From: Pseudomonas sp. Teo4
GTDB lineage: Bacteria > Pseudomonadota > Gammaproteobacteria > Pseudomonadales > Pseudomonadaceae
Direction of reading: 5' to 3'
NCBI RefSeq assembly: GCF_034387475.1
Contig: NZ_JAXCIL010000002.1
Span: forward strand, 1,054,001 to 1,118,000
DNA: 64,000 bases
Below the pieces are notes generated by a model. That model worked only from the letters and a program-made list of their open reading frames with translations, made no database searches and was not told the DNA's origin. Below, piece by piece: positions 22,722 to 32,515 of this stretch. Position 1 is the first letter of the stretch; each line of letters begins with the position of its first letter. The translations under genes were made by a program, and so were the position numbers.

Positions 22722-24557
22722 ATGTGTGGAATTGTCGGTGCCGTAGCCGAACGCAACATCACAGCCATCCTTATCGAAGGCCTCAAGCGTCTTGAGTACC
22801 GTGGGTACGACAGTGCTGGCCTTGCCGTTTATACCCAGCAGGGTCAGCTGGAGCGCCGTCGTCGTATCGGCAAGGTCAGCGAGCTGCAGGCTGCCGTCGT
22901 GACCGAGCCGCTGGTCGGCCAGCTGGGCATCGCCCACACCCGTTGGGCAACCCATGGTGCGCCTACCGAAGGTAATGCCCACCCGCATTTCTCCGGCAAC
23001 GAAGTAGCGGTGGTGCACAACGGCATCATCGAGAACCACGAAGAGCTGCGTGAAGAGCTCAAGGGCCTGGGTTATGTGTTCGCGTCCGAGACCGACACCG
23101 AGGTCATCGTCCACCTGATTCACCACACCCTCAAGACCATCCCGGACCTGGCTGATGCGCTCAAGGCTGCGGTCAAGCGCCTGCATGGCGCCTACGGCCT
23201 GGCGCTGATCAGCGTGCATCAGCCAGATCGCCTGGTTGCCGCCCGAAGCGGTAGCCCGCTGGTGATTGGCCTGGGCCACGGCGAGAACTTCCTGGCATCT
23301 GACCAACTGGCCCTGCGTCAGGTCACCGACCGCTTCATGTACCTGGAGGAGGGCGACATCGCCGAGATCCGCCGTGACCAGGTGAAAATCTGGGACCAGG
23401 CCGGTCACCCGGTGCAGCGCGAGACCGTGCAGTACCACGAGGGCGCGGAAGCTGCGGACAAGGGCGCCTATCGCCACTTCATGCTCAAAGAAATCCACGA
23501 GCAACCGACCGTGGTTCAGCGCACCCTGGAAGGTCGTTTGGGTAAGGATCATGTCATGGTCCAGGCCTTCGGCCCGCAAGCTGCCGAGCTGTTCGCCAAG
23601 GTGCGCAATGTTCAGATCGTCGCCTGCGGCACCAGCTATCACGCCGGCATGGTCGCCCGTTACTGGCTCGAGGGCCTGGCTGGCATTCCTTGCCAAGTGG
23701 AAGTGGCCAGCGAGTTCCGTTATCGCAAGGTCGTGGTTCAACCGGATACGCTGTTCGTTTCGATTTCTCAGTCCGGCGAGACCGCCGACACCCTGGCTGC
23801 ATTGCGTAATGCCAAGGAACTGGGCTTCCTCGGCAGCCTGGCGATCTGCAACGTCGGCATCAGCTCGCTGGTGCGTGAGTCTGACCTCACCCTGCTGACC
23901 CTGGCCGGCCCCGAGATTGGCGTGGCATCGACCAAGGCGTTCACCACCCAACTGGTGTCGCTGATGCTGCTGACCCTGGCCCTGGGCAAGGTACGTGGCA
24001 CCCTCGAAGCCGGCGTGGAAGCCGAGCTGGTGGAAGAGCTGCGCCGTCTGCCTGCTCGCCTGGGCGAAGCACTGGCCATGGACGGTACCGTCGAGAAGAT
24101 TGCCGAGTTGTTCGCCGACAAGCACCACACCCTGTTCCTCGGACGCGGCGCTCAATACCCGGTGGCGATGGAAGGTGCGCTCAAGCTCAAAGAAATCTCC
24201 TACATCCACGCCGAAGCCTACCCGGCCGGTGAGCTGAAGCATGGCCCGCTGGCGCTGGTGGATAGCGACATGCCAGTGGTGACCGTGGCGCCGAACAACG
24301 AACTGCTGGAGAAGCTCAAGTCCAACCTGCAGGAAGTCCGTGCCCGTGGCGGCGAGTTGGTGGTGTTTGCCGATGAGCAGGCCGGCATGAGCAATGGCGA
24401 GGGTACCCATGTGATCAAGGTTCCGCACATTGCCGATGCCCTGGCGCCGATTCTGTACACCATTCCGTTGCAACTGCTGTCGTACTACGTGGCGGTGCTG
24501 AAGGGTACTGATGTGGACCAACCTCGTAACCTGGCCAAATCGGTGACGGTGGAATAA
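22722..24557 (+). CDS. glmS: GlmS, glutamine-fructose-6-phosphate aminotransferase
   Basis: GlmS makes glucosamine-6-phosphate from fructose-6-phosphate and glutamine, the first step to UDP-GlcNAc. The 611-residue protein has Cys2 ([12 protein letters not shown]) as the glutaminase nucleophile and two SIS domains, ending in LAKSVTVE. This conserved 3' end is also the recognition site of TnsD in Tn7-type transposition, and a Tn7-like element does begin 23 bp past the stop codon. The coding sequence is intact. Confidence 0.98.
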   Translation: MCGIVGAVAERNITAILIEGLKRLEYRGYDSAGLAVYTQQGQLERRRRIGKVSELQAAVVTEPLVGQLGIAHTRWATHGAPTEGNAHPHFSGNEVAVVHNGIIENHEELREELKGLGYVFASETDTEVIVHLIHHTLKTIPDLADALKAAVKRLHGAYGLALISVHQPDRLVAARSGSPLVIGLGHGENFLASDQLALRQVTDRFMYLEEGDIAEIRRDQVKIWDQAGHPVQRETVQYHEGAEAADKGAYRHFMLKEIHEQPTVVQRTLEGRLGKDHVMVQAFGPQAAELFAKVRNVQIVACGTSYHAGMVARYWLEGLAGIPCQVEVASEFRYRKVVVQPDTLFVSISQSGETADTLAALRNAKELGFLGSLAICNVGISSLVRESDLTLLTLAGPEIGVASTKAFTTQLVSLMLLTLALGKVRGTLEAGVEAELVEELRRLPARLGEALAMDGTVEKIAELFADKHHTLFLGRGAQYPVAMEGALKLKEISYIHAEAYPAGELKHGPLALVDSDMPVVTVAPNNELLEKLKSNLQEVRARGGELVVFADEQAGMSNGEGTHVIKVPHIADALAPILYTIPLQLLSYYVAVLKGTDVDQPRNLAKSVTVE

Positions 24558-24591
24558 TCGTTATCAAGTTTCGATAAAAATGTTTTTGAAT

Positions 24592-24648
24592 AATAAAGGT
24601 TGTCACAAAACAATAAAGGTTGTCACAACGTAATAAAGGTTGTCACAA
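24592..24648 (+). repeat. Three phased direct repeats, likely TnsB-binding sites of the transposon end
   Basis: AATAAAGGTTGTCACAA occurs at 24592-24608, 24612-24628 and 24632-24648: three identical 17-mers at an exact 20-bp period. Closely packed TnsB sites are the known layout of the tnsA-side (right) end of Tn7. The position between the glmS stop and tnsA fits. The stretch 24649-24824 to tnsA holds no gene; it should contain the tnsA promoter, but I saw no convincing one. Confidence 0.8.
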
Positions 24649-24824
24649 GGCAGGCTCTGACCGCACATCGGGCCGGAGCCAGGCCTTGGAGATTCGGGTG
24701 ACAATCCTCTACCCAACGCTGTGACTGTTGTCCTGGCTTAGCCCGCTCTCTGGGGTGTCCCCTGTGCACGACACCTGTCCTCGTCCCGGTCGAGCGGGTC
24801 GCCCAATTTTGAGCGACTCGAACA

Positions 24825-25724
24825 ATGGCATCCATGCCCATAGCTCCGGTCAAGGCTGCACATCGCAAGCTGATGACCCAGGCAAAAATAGATAAGAAAA
24901 TTCAATCGGGTCGTGGGTGTGGAGTCAGAGATTCCTATAAGCCATGGATCAAAGTGTGGGAGATCAAATCAAAGGGTGTCTCTCATATGATCGCGGGAGT
25001 TAAAATTCACCGCACACACCACCTGCTGTCCAATGCAGAGCGAGATTACTTAACTGTACTTGAGCACGATGCCTCGATCATCGATATCCGAGAGCAGTAT
25101 CCTCTGCTGACACAGGCTGAGACCCAAGCAATTGCCTCAAGTATTAACTGTCGCCACCCTGTATATCCTGGCACGCAAATACCTGTCGTTATGACGACGG
25201 ACTTTCTCGTTACCTTCTTAGATTCCTCTGGCGAAACAAGGCTAGCTGCTCGATCAGTGAAATACCGAAAAGAGTTTGAGCAAGCTGATCTTCAGGCGCG
25301 TAATCGAATAGCAGAAAAGCTAGCCATCGAAGAAAAATACTGGGCAATGAGGGGGGTGGACTGGAAGCTGGTCCTGCATGAAAACCTCTCAAAGATAAAA
25401 TTAGCGAACCTCAAGATTCTCAGGACATACGCCAGTATTCATCCCTCGTTACCGACGGAGAAGAACATCGGCAATTTGCTTGGATACATTGAGGAGGCAA
25501 AGACGGATCAAATACCGTTAAAAATTCTTTTGGATAAAGCGTCTCGTGACCTTTACATTGAATATATGGGGGTAAAGCGCCTCTTCCATCACCTGCTATG
25601 GAACGGTCGTTTAGAGTCAGATCTTACCTCGAAAATAATAAGCATGTCGCAGCCGTTGCACGTATGGCCGAATCAAAGGTCAGCGGCTTTGTCTCTGCCA
25701 AACGAGGTTTCCCATCATGCTTGA
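24825..25724 (+). CDS. tnsA: TnsA-type transposon endonuclease
   Basis: TnsA nicks the 5' ends of the element so that, with TnsB cutting the 3' ends, Tn7 moves by cut-and-paste. The 299-residue protein carries the restriction-enzyme-like catalytic set: Glu72 (LLSNAERDYL), Asp126 (VVMTTDFLV) and Lys146 (ARSVKYRKEF), matching Glu63, Asp114 and Lys132 of Tn7 TnsA. The C-terminal half corresponds to the TnsC-contacting winged-helix region. It overlaps tnsB by 8 nt. The catalytic residues look intact, so cut-and-paste movement is plausible. Several nearby ATGs make the exact start uncertain. Confidence 0.92.
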   Translation: MASMPIAPVKAAHRKLMTQAKIDKKIQSGRGCGVRDSYKPWIKVWEIKSKGVSHMIAGVKIHRTHHLLSNAERDYLTVLEHDASIIDIREQYPLLTQAETQAIASSINCRHPVYPGTQIPVVMTTDFLVTFLDSSGETRLAARSVKYRKEFEQADLQARNRIAEKLAIEEKYWAMRGVDWKLVLHENLSKIKLANLKILRTYASIHPSLPTEKNIGNLLGYIEEAKTDQIPLKILLDKASRDLYIEYMGVKRLFHHLLWNGRLESDLTSKIISMSQPLHVWPNQRSAALSLPNEVSHHA

Positions 25725-27885
25725 TCTTAAAATCAACAGCATTGTCACTCCTGGCGAAGAACCTAGCCTACTAAAAAAAGCGGTTCGGATTTTAGGCATA
25801 GATGATGATTCTGTAATTGTGATTGAGCTGAGTACGAATCCCAGCAAGCCGTGGCAGATCGAGCGGTCCGTTTTGATTGACGATATTGACGCAGGGCGCG
25901 CAATCTTAAGTCGAGAAATGGTGCCCTTACATCTGCTCAGAAGTGATGATGAAATTAGTGAAAATGAAAAATCGAGCCGAAATCGTAACTGGAGCCTTAT
26001 AAGAGGGTTAGTAGAAGATCGCTCCGCCTTGGAAATTCTTGGACCGGGTTTTGGAAAGCTGGTTGCTAGGCATGCCCTAGAGGCAGGAGTAGAGCGTAAA
26101 CAGATATACCGGCTTCTATACCGCTACTGGAGCATGGGGCAGACACCTAACGCGTTTCTATGGAACACTAGTGCTTGCGGTGGTCGGGGAAAGAAAAAGG
26201 ATCGATCCTCAGGCATTATCCCCGGTAGGCCGCGTAAGTATCGTGGTGTCGTTGTCAATGATGGTGGTGCCATCACGCTCGAACCGCGCCATCTCTCTCA
26301 TATCCGTTTGGCTTACGGGCGGGTTGCTAGCGGCAAATGCGGCACCCTGAAAGATGCACATAAGTGGATGTTAAACAAATTTTATAGAGAGACTCTGCCA
26401 GACGGCTCGAAAGGGAATATTGTACGCGGCAGTTACCCGACTACTACCCAGCTCAGATATCACGGTAAGCTTTTTTTCGATGATCTTTATAAACTTAAGG
26501 TGCGTGGCGGTTCTGTTCGATACAACAAAGATCATCGTGCTATCGTTGGCGCAGCTTCCCAAGGCCTGATGGGTGCGACCCATCGATATGAGATAGATTC
26601 CACCATCGCTGATGTATATTTAGTGCATCGCGTTAACAGGCTATGGCTCATAGGACGCCCCATACTTTATGTGGTCGTCGATACCTTTACTAGAATGATT
26701 GTAGGGATTCACGTGGGCCTTGAGGGTCCCAGTTGGAATGGGGCTCGACACGCGATATACAATGCTTGCACCCCAAAGGTCGATTTTTGCAAGCGATACA
26801 ATGTTGAAATAGATGAGGCTGACTGGCCGTGCTCGCACTTGCCAGTCGAAATTGTTGCTGACCGGGCCGAACTTCTAAGTGAGGCTGGGGCAACGCTGTC
26901 GCAAAGCTTGGGACTAGCGGTGCAAATTTTGCCCCCCTTTAGGCCTGATTGGAAAGGGATCATCGAAAGCCGCTTCCGTCTGATCAATGAACACCTGGAC
27001 TTGAAATTTGTTCCAGGCGGAGTAGATGCTCGTAAAATGGAGCGTGGTGATAGGGACTACCAACTCGATGCGATTTTGGATATCGACGAGTTCACAGAAA
27101 TGGTTATTGTAGGGGTCTTGGCGCACAATAAGAGCCTACGCATACCACACCTATTAAGTCGCGAGATGATTGCCGACGGTATAGAAGCGACGCCTATAGC
27201 AGTTTGGAATTGGTCTAAAGCTAATAGTCCTATCAATTCTAAAGTGGTTTCTCCGGCTGAGTTGAAAATTGCTTTACTGCCCTCTCAAGAGTGTCGTATC
27301 AGTCGAGGCGGTATTGTTTTCCAAGGCGTCCAATATACATGTCAAACAGCCTTGCGTGAGGAGTGGTTGGAGCGCTCGCACAATCTGCGGACGAAGTATG
27401 TTCGAGTATTCTACGATCCTAACTCTATTGAAAATTGTTGGATCAAGTCCGAAGCAGGTTTTGAGGCTTTAACTATTGTACCGCAGCAACGGCAGAAATA
27501 TGGTGGACTCCGTATGGAGGAGGTTCTTGATATAGTCCATGTCTTGAACCAAGTATCGCCGGATGCCCGTTATGACAGTGACAATACTGCGGCGCTGGTA
27601 AGGGGGCGGCAAGAGGAAATCCTTGACCGGGCCAAAGCCAAACGTGCCGCACAGGGTGACCCGAAATCGAATGCAGATTTCAAGCGGGACAAACGTGCCA
27701 AGCGTGCGACCGAAGCTCAGACCGAGCGCGATTCCCATACCGCTGATCTGAATCAGCTACGCGTTGTGGATCACACGCCCCTTGCGGGAGAAAAATCTAG
27801 GCCAGTCACCGGCAGGCCCAGTTCCACAAGAAGCGCGGCGTTTCTGAAACTGGTAGTCAGCGAGGGTAGCGAGACAGAGACATGA
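25717..27885 (+). CDS. tnsB: TnsB-type DDE transposase
   Basis: TnsB binds the transposon ends and carries out 3' cleavage and strand transfer. The 722-residue protein has a retroviral-integrase-type core with DDE residues at Asp294 (YEIDSTIAD), Asp382 (EIVADRAEL) and Glu417 (DWKGIIESRF), a spacing normal for the family (Tn7 TnsB has 702 residues). The N-terminal region should bind the 20-bp-spaced end repeats. The C-terminal 100 residues are charged and low-complexity, as in the TnsC-interacting tail. It overlaps tnsA and tnsC by 8 and 4 nt. Confidence 0.93.
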   Translation: MLDLKINSIVTPGEEPSLLKKAVRILGIDDDSVIVIELSTNPSKPWQIERSVLIDDIDAGRAILSREMVPLHLLRSDDEISENEKSSRNRNWSLIRGLVEDRSALEILGPGFGKLVARHALEAGVERKQIYRLLYRYWSMGQTPNAFLWNTSACGGRGKKKDRSSGIIPGRPRKYRGVVVNDGGAITLEPRHLSHIRLAYGRVASGKCGTLKDAHKWMLNKFYRETLPDGSKGNIVRGSYPTTTQLRYHGKLFFDDLYKLKVRGGSVRYNKDHRAIVGAASQGLMGATHRYEIDSTIADVYLVHRVNRLWLIGRPILYVVVDTFTRMIVGIHVGLEGPSWNGARHAIYNACTPKVDFCKRYNVEIDEADWPCSHLPVEIVADRAELLSEAGATLSQSLGLAVQILPPFRPDWKGIIESRFRLINEHLDLKFVPGGVDARKMERGDRDYQLDAILDIDEFTEMVIVGVLAHNKSLRIPHLLSREMIADGIEATPIAVWNWSKANSPINSKVVSPAELKIALLPSQECRISRGGIVFQGVQYTCQTALREEWLERSHNLRTKYVRVFYDPNSIENCWIKSEAGFEALTIVPQQRQKYGGLRMEEVLDIVHVLNQVSPDARYDSDNTAALVRGRQEEILDRAKAKRAAQGDPKSNADFKRDKRAKRATEAQTERDSHTADLNQLRVVDHTPLAGEKSRPVTGRPSSTRSAAFLKLVVSEGSETET

Positions 27886-29330
27886 ACGATTTGACCTTCT
27901 CCCCCGCAGAATATATTCCTACAGGCATGCCTCAATATGATGGCAACCCGCTGATTGAATGCTTGCCTAGAATTCTCTCGGATGTTGATGTGGTGAGGCG
28001 TGTTGGGAACCTTCCGCCGAAGCCCGACGAGGCCGAACGAGCGTTGCCACCGAAGCTTCGCGGCCATGGGATCAACCGGCTCAAAGATGTTGTGGTTCCA
28101 TTCGAAATCCACTTGCGCCTCGAAGACCTATTCAGCCAGCTGATCCGCTACGGCTATTCGGGCCGCAATCCGCTGTTGGCCTCATCTGTTAGGCATCGAT
28201 TGCCTTCCTCAGCAGATGCCAAGCGCCATGGATTCATGTCCACCGCTGAGACGATGACCCTGATTGGCTTGAGTGGTATGGGCAAGACCACAGCGCTTAA
28301 TTCCATAGCAAGGCTTTATCCGCAGGTGATCAGTCACAGCAGATATAAAGACGCGATTCTCATCGAAACCCAGGTTGTGTGGCTAAAGATTGAGTGCCCT
28401 CACGATGGCTCGTTGCGCGGTTTTTGCGCAGCATTCTTCTCTGCACTGGACGCTGCGTTAGGTGTCGAAAAATACTCTCGCAGGGGCGGTGCCGCCAACA
28501 GCATCAGCGTAATGCTCCAGCACATCAGTCAGCTGTGCAAAACCTTTTTTATCGGTGCTTTGATAATTGATGAAATGCAGCATCTTTGCTCGTCGCGAGG
28601 GGGGCAGGATCGGGAAAAGTTACTGAATTTCTTCGTAACTTTATCCAATGATGCGGGCGTTCCGCTTGTCTATGTAGGGACCAACGCAATGCTTCCGCTT
28701 TTTTCTGGTGTGTTGCGTAATGCCCGAAGAGCGGCGGGGATGGGACCAATCGCCTTTGACCGTTTCAGCGAAGACGATCCGTTTTGGCATCACTTGGTGT
28801 CCCAACTCTGGGCCTATGACTGGACGGAATCTTGCGCTCCCCTGACGAGTGACCTCCTGTCCAAGATCTATGATCTCACCCAGGGCAATACAGATTTCCT
28901 AGCGAAACTGCTTATGCTTGCGCAGCGTCATGTTATTTGGGAAGGAATCGACGCCATTACGCCAGCCGTGTTTCAGCAGGTGTATGACAATCAAATGAGG
29001 CTTTTGCACAAGCCCATCGAGGCCCTTCGAAGCGGTGATCCTCTTCAGATTGCTGATTTCGAGGACATGATGCCTACAAAAGACCAAATCGCTCAGATGA
29101 TGAGCTACGACTTGGCTCGCCGGGCGGACCGGGCTCATCTTTCGCTACTTACACAGACCGCGATAGCACCTTCACCTCTAGCAAAGGAAAAATCGGTGCC
29201 GAAGGCTCCGAGTCGTACGGTCGTACCGGTTGCTGACGGCGCGTTAACTAACGTGCATTTTTCGAAGGACGAAGACCTTCAGGCTCAGCTCGAACAGCGC
29301 GGCTGGGTGGATAGGGATTCTTCCTGGTAA
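27882..29330 (+). CDS. tnsC: TnsC-type AAA+ regulator of transposition
   Basis: TnsC is the ATP-dependent switch between target selectors and the TnsAB transposase. The 482-residue protein has Walker A GLSGMGKTT with Lys135 and Walker B ALIIDEMQHL with Asp230 and Glu231. An arginine-rich segment (GVLRNARRAAG) follows at a sensor-like position. It overlaps the tnsB stop by 4 nt and is followed by tnsD after 24 nt. Family and order are clear. Confidence 0.93.
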   Translation: MNDLTFSPAEYIPTGMPQYDGNPLIECLPRILSDVDVVRRVGNLPPKPDEAERALPPKLRGHGINRLKDVVVPFEIHLRLEDLFSQLIRYGYSGRNPLLASSVRHRLPSSADAKRHGFMSTAETMTLIGLSGMGKTTALNSIARLYPQVISHSRYKDAILIETQVVWLKIECPHDGSLRGFCAAFFSALDAALGVEKYSRRGGAANSISVMLQHISQLCKTFFIGALIIDEMQHLCSSRGGQDREKLLNFFVTLSNDAGVPLVYVGTNAMLPLFSGVLRNARRAAGMGPIAFDRFSEDDPFWHHLVSQLWAYDWTESCAPLTSDLLSKIYDLTQGNTDFLAKLLMLAQRHVIWEGIDAITPAVFQQVYDNQMRLLHKPIEALRSGDPLQIADFEDMMPTKDQIAQMMSYDLARRADRAHLSLLTQTAIAPSPLAKEKSVPKAPSRTVVPVADGALTNVHFSKDEDLQAQLEQRGWVDRDSSW

Positions 29331-29354
29331 TTTGACGCAGGGGAGCTCAGGGCA

Positions 29355-30833
29355 GTGGCTAACCTTCTGTTCTTCCCCCAGCCGTTTCCGGATGAGTCGC
29401 TCTATAGCCTGGCCGTGCGCTATCACAAGCTAGCAGCGAATCAGGGATACCGAGCGACCAGCCAAGAGCTGTTCGGTAGCTACTCGCGTACCTGCGGTTC
29501 CATCCTGCCGTGCTGCTTAGAGGCTCTGTCTGAACGTCTCAGAGGCGCCTTCTCTGTAGGAGAGCTGATCGAGCGCTTCACGCTTTTACCGCTTTTTCTG
29601 CCTTTTTTGGACGACGAGAAGGGCCGCGATGCTGCCGTTCTAATGGGAGGTAATCGAGGTACAGGCCTCAAGATGGCCTTGGGCATTACAGCATCGCGTT
29701 TCCTCCAACACGCCTCGTTTAGGTATTGCGAGAGCTGCGTCAGAGAGGACATTCTGGAGTGCGGCTCAGCTTATTGGCATCGTATTCACCAAGCATCGGG
29801 CACTTGCATTTGTCCACGCCACAGCGAAGTACTACAGGCGATTAGATTCCCCGGATGGTCAGATTGGCGTTGTATGTTGCTTCCGGGGGAATCTGCTGGA
29901 ACGCCGGTTATGGACTGTGGTGACCACAGCGGGGCCGTTGCCATTGCCCACATGCAGCTGTGGGGGCTAGACCATCCCAATGAGATGAAAACGATTCTGG
30001 CTGGAAATTTGCTCAGGAACCGTTTGGACGAGATGGGTTTTATCAGGTCTGGACGAATTAGAGAGCAGATGCTGAGAGATTTTTTAACCAGGCGACTTCG
30101 GTGCAGTCCTAGCGCCGCCGAATTCGAAGAAATGGTTCGATCCGCTGAGTGGGTCTTTCAGATATTGCGGCGACAAGGTCGAACCGTGCAGCCTTTCAAG
30201 TTCTATTTTCTCTGCTGGCTCCTTGATCTAGAGCTGGAGCACCTGAAGACCTACCGTCTAGAGGACGTTAATCGCGCTGGTATTGTGGTCCGGCCTGATG
30301 AACCGAATAACCTCATCCCTGACGATGACCTTCACGCCCGGCGAATAGCGTTTGCGAAGAGTACGAATCTCAAATGTCATGACAAGCCGGGCTATCAGTG
30401 GTTGTACCGCCACGACAGGGAATGGTTGGCCCGTTATGTTGCTGGGAACCCCTACCACAGAGACCGAAGAATTTTGATCGATTGGCAATCCAGGGACTCG
30501 GCCCTTGCGTTGGAGCTCGCTAAAGCGAAGACGATGATTCTTTCTGTAGACGGAAAGCCTCAGCAGGTCACCCGCGCTGCTCTATGTAGGCGTGTCCTAA
30601 ACGCTCATGCTTTCCTCAAGATGCCGGACCACTTTCCGATGAGCACTAGGTTGATGGCGGGTTTACTTGAGTCTACTCATGACCATCAGCTACGTAAAAT
30701 CCGGTGGGCAATTCGAGAATACTCGCTGACTGAAAACTGTGCGATGAGTGTTTTATACCGTTATGCAGGAATAAGAATATCTCGCGTATCCGAAGATGAA
30801 GTCTTTACGCAGATACGTGACGATATGGATTAG
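29355..30833 (+). CDS. tnsD: TnsD (TniQ family), attTn7 target selector
   Basis: TnsD binds the 3' end of glmS and recruits TnsC so that the element inserts just downstream. The 492-residue protein (Tn7 TnsD has 508) has an N-terminal TniQ domain beginning with FFPQPFPDESLYSLAVRYH and a zinc-binding set of Cys125/Cys128 (CESC) and Cys153/His156 (CPRH). The C-terminal half is the DNA-recognition part. The start is GTG with GGGGAGCTC upstream. Its 3' end overlaps the convergent second TniQ gene by 29 bp. The insertion next to glmS is evidence that this selector works, or worked. Confidence 0.9.
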   Translation: MANLLFFPQPFPDESLYSLAVRYHKLAANQGYRATSQELFGSYSRTCGSILPCCLEALSERLRGAFSVGELIERFTLLPLFLPFLDDEKGRDAAVLMGGNRGTGLKMALGITASRFLQHASFRYCESCVREDILECGSAYWHRIHQASGTCICPRHSEVLQAIRFPGWSDWRCMLLPGESAGTPVMDCGDHSGAVAIAHMQLWGLDHPNEMKTILAGNLLRNRLDEMGFIRSGRIREQMLRDFLTRRLRCSPSAAEFEEMVRSAEWVFQILRRQGRTVQPFKFYFLCWLLDLELEHLKTYRLEDVNRAGIVVRPDEPNNLIPDDDLHARRIAFAKSTNLKCHDKPGYQWLYRHDREWLARYVAGNPYHRDRRILIDWQSRDSALALELAKAKTMILSVDGKPQQVTRAALCRRVLNAHAFLKMPDHFPMSTRLMAGLLESTHDHQLRKIRWAIREYSLTENCAMSVLYRYAGIRISRVSEDEVFTQIRDDMD

Positions 30834-31728
30834 TTTTCATGGCTTCGTGCAAAAGTTTATTGAATATGACTGTTTTCTTCTCCCGCAGCACGTCTTGCTC
30901 ATCCTTATTATTTAGCAAGTTGAAATAATTTTCAGCGGTGTGGCATCCAAGAAACACATAGATAGGATATTTGTCGCTGGTAGAGATACTGGCATGGGTG
31001 AGTCTCGAAGTTATGCCCATTTCTTCGTTGATCAGTTTGGAAATATTCAGCTGGGTTTTTTCGAATGCGCTAGTTCGATTTATCATGAGGCTTGCATATG
31101 CGACAAAGTCTGCCATTCCATCCTTGATCATAGGGCCGCTATAGTCCAAAAGGTCTGCGACAAATTTGGCATACATATGACGGTTTGATCCGAATTCTCG
31201 CTTTTGACGTTTTGACCATGTGTTAAGCTTGCTGCACTTGGCTAGGTGATTAATCTCGTGCTTTTTCATTGGTATTGAGCAGGTCGGACATGTCTCGATT
31301 AGAGCGCAGGCATGAGTACTGCACACCTGTACGGAACCCAATACGTGCCTGCGATGAATATAGGGGGTTCCGCAATTATCCAAGTCTTCGCGAACACAAT
31401 CTGGACAAACCTTTTCCCAAGTTTTCGGTGTGACGATTGCGGTCGCTCGATGACGCCCGAGGGCAGCTATCATAGGATACAAAGTGTGATCGCTTAAGGC
31501 TAGGTCCGAAATCTTGTGCTCGTCTAGCAGCTTTGGGTAATAGAATTCTTGATGCGGCCGCCACTCTGTTTGCAACTTCCCCAAAGTCTTATTAATTCCG
31601 AACCCAATACGAGGTTTCGCTTTTATATAGAAATCTTCAGTTTTCAACGATTTAATGCCTAGGAGCTCATTGCCGCGCTTAAGCGCAGATGCGATATATT
31701 CTCCAGGTAATGGTGTGAAAATTTTCAT
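30805..31728 (-). CDS. Second TniQ-family protein, possible alternative target selector
   Basis: The 307-residue protein starts FTPLPGEYIASALKRGNELLG, a TniQ-type N-terminus, and carries zinc-ligand pairs Cys108/Cys111 (CPDC), Cys136/His139 (CSTH) and Cys147/Cys150 (CPTC). It is distinct from TnsD: shorter, AT-richer, and on the opposite strand, overlapping the tnsD 3' end by 29 bp. TniQ proteins are the target-recognition arm of Tn7-like elements, so a second one suggests another target route; this is inference. There are no cas genes in the window. It could instead be a degenerate or regulatory homologue. Confidence 0.78.
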   Translation of the reverse strand: MKIFTPLPGEYIASALKRGNELLGIKSLKTEDFYIKAKPRIGFGINKTLGKLQTEWRPHQEFYYPKLLDEHKISDLALSDHTLYPMIAALGRHRATAIVTPKTWEKVCPDCVREDLDNCGTPYIHRRHVLGSVQVCSTHACALIETCPTCSIPMKKHEINHLAKCSKLNTWSKRQKREFGSNRHMYAKFVADLLDYSGPMIKDGMADFVAYASLMINRTSAFEKTQLNISKLINEEMGITSRLTHASISTSDKYPIYVFLGCHTAENYFNLLNNKDEQDVLREKKTVIFNKLLHEAMKTNPYRHVSA

Positions 31729-31901
31729 GCAATGATGTTCTGGAAGACGAGTGGTATGGCATTTTAGTTAGAAGACACCGGTACTGCATACACATTAGTG
31801 ATCGTTTTGGGCTAAGGTGTGAAGGTTAAAGGGCGTCGGGCGTGCTTGGGAATCAAATTCGATCTAGTCTGACAGCCAACGCACAAGAGGAGGTCGATGC
31901 A

Positions 31902-32372
31902 ATGAATCCTACAAGCACGCCCCCACCTGTTGAATCGCAGGCTTTTGCACCAACGTTCCACTTGGTTCATACCGACCTTGATGAGTTGAGCCAGCTGGAG
32001 CTCCTGCGTCTTGTCCAAACAGGATTTTTTTTCAGCGACGTGAAATGCATGGTCGAGTCCTCAAGCCTATTCAAGGCTCGTAACCTCGTCAGGCGAATCA
32101 CAGGAATATCGACCAGAAGCGTTCACCGTCTGAGCCATTCCGTTCAGGCCCATCGCCTGGATGCCCAGCAGAGCGCGGTGGCGTTTCAATATGCGAAAGG
32201 ACTGGAGCTTGCGTCGAAGGTATTTGGCTCTCAGATGCTCGCGGAGCAGTGGCTTTGTCGGCCGTGCGGCCGTTTGATGGGGTTTGTACCCTTCGAGATG
32301 CTCGACACGTCGCTCGGATTCAGCGTGGTAGCGGACTATCTTGAGCGTCTTCGCCTGGGTGTCTATCAGTAG
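31902..32372 (+). CDS. MbcA/ParS/Xre-type antitoxin-like protein (no partner toxin seen)
   Basis: The 156-residue protein has a middle region resembling the Xre-type HTH of this antitoxin family and a C-terminal toxin-binding-type domain (DUF2384) around LASKVFGSQMLAEQWL to VADYLERLRLGVYQ. In complete systems the next gene is a RES-domain toxin; here the next 140 bp have none. I chose the ATG at 31902 because AGAGGAGGT lies 7 nt upstream. It may regulate genes of the element or be an orphan remnant. Direction and spacing place it apart from the tns operon. Confidence 0.72.
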   Translation: MNPTSTPPPVESQAFAPTFHLVHTDLDELSQLELLRLVQTGFFFSDVKCMVESSSLFKARNLVRRITGISTRSVHRLSHSVQAHRLDAQQSAVAFQYAKGLELASKVFGSQMLAEQWLCRPCGRLMGFVPFEMLDTSLGFSVVADYLERLRLGVYQ

Positions 32373-32434
32373 TGTGCCTGAGGGGAATTGGTATGCCGTG
32401 TAGACGCAACGCTACCTCCATCTGCAAGCCGGAC

Positions 32435-32448
32435 TTACAACCTTGTAA
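32435..32448. promoter_or_regulatory. CopR/CzcR-type operator upstream of a DUF2790 gene
   Basis: TTACAA-CC-TTGTAA, with 6-bp perfect arms, lies about 68 bp before the DUF2790 start at 32516. It matches the pattern of the copper boxes at 38082 and 47301 (TTACA-N4-TGTAA), suggesting metal control of this gene. Confidence 0.6.
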
Positions 32449-32515
32449 TCCCCGTATCACTCAATTGACAGCGACAAAATCCTAATCTTCAGTCACGTCT
32501 ATTGGAGTGATTGAA

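Noticed and set aside
22680..22735. glmS ribozyme upstream of glmS
   Set aside because: Only 2 nt separate glmR from glmS, so there is no leader to hold the ribozyme; control by GlmR fits better.
24592..24648. CRISPR-like array (three repeats)
   Set aside because: The repeats are only 17 bp with 3-bp gaps and no spacers; position and sequence fit transposon end sites.
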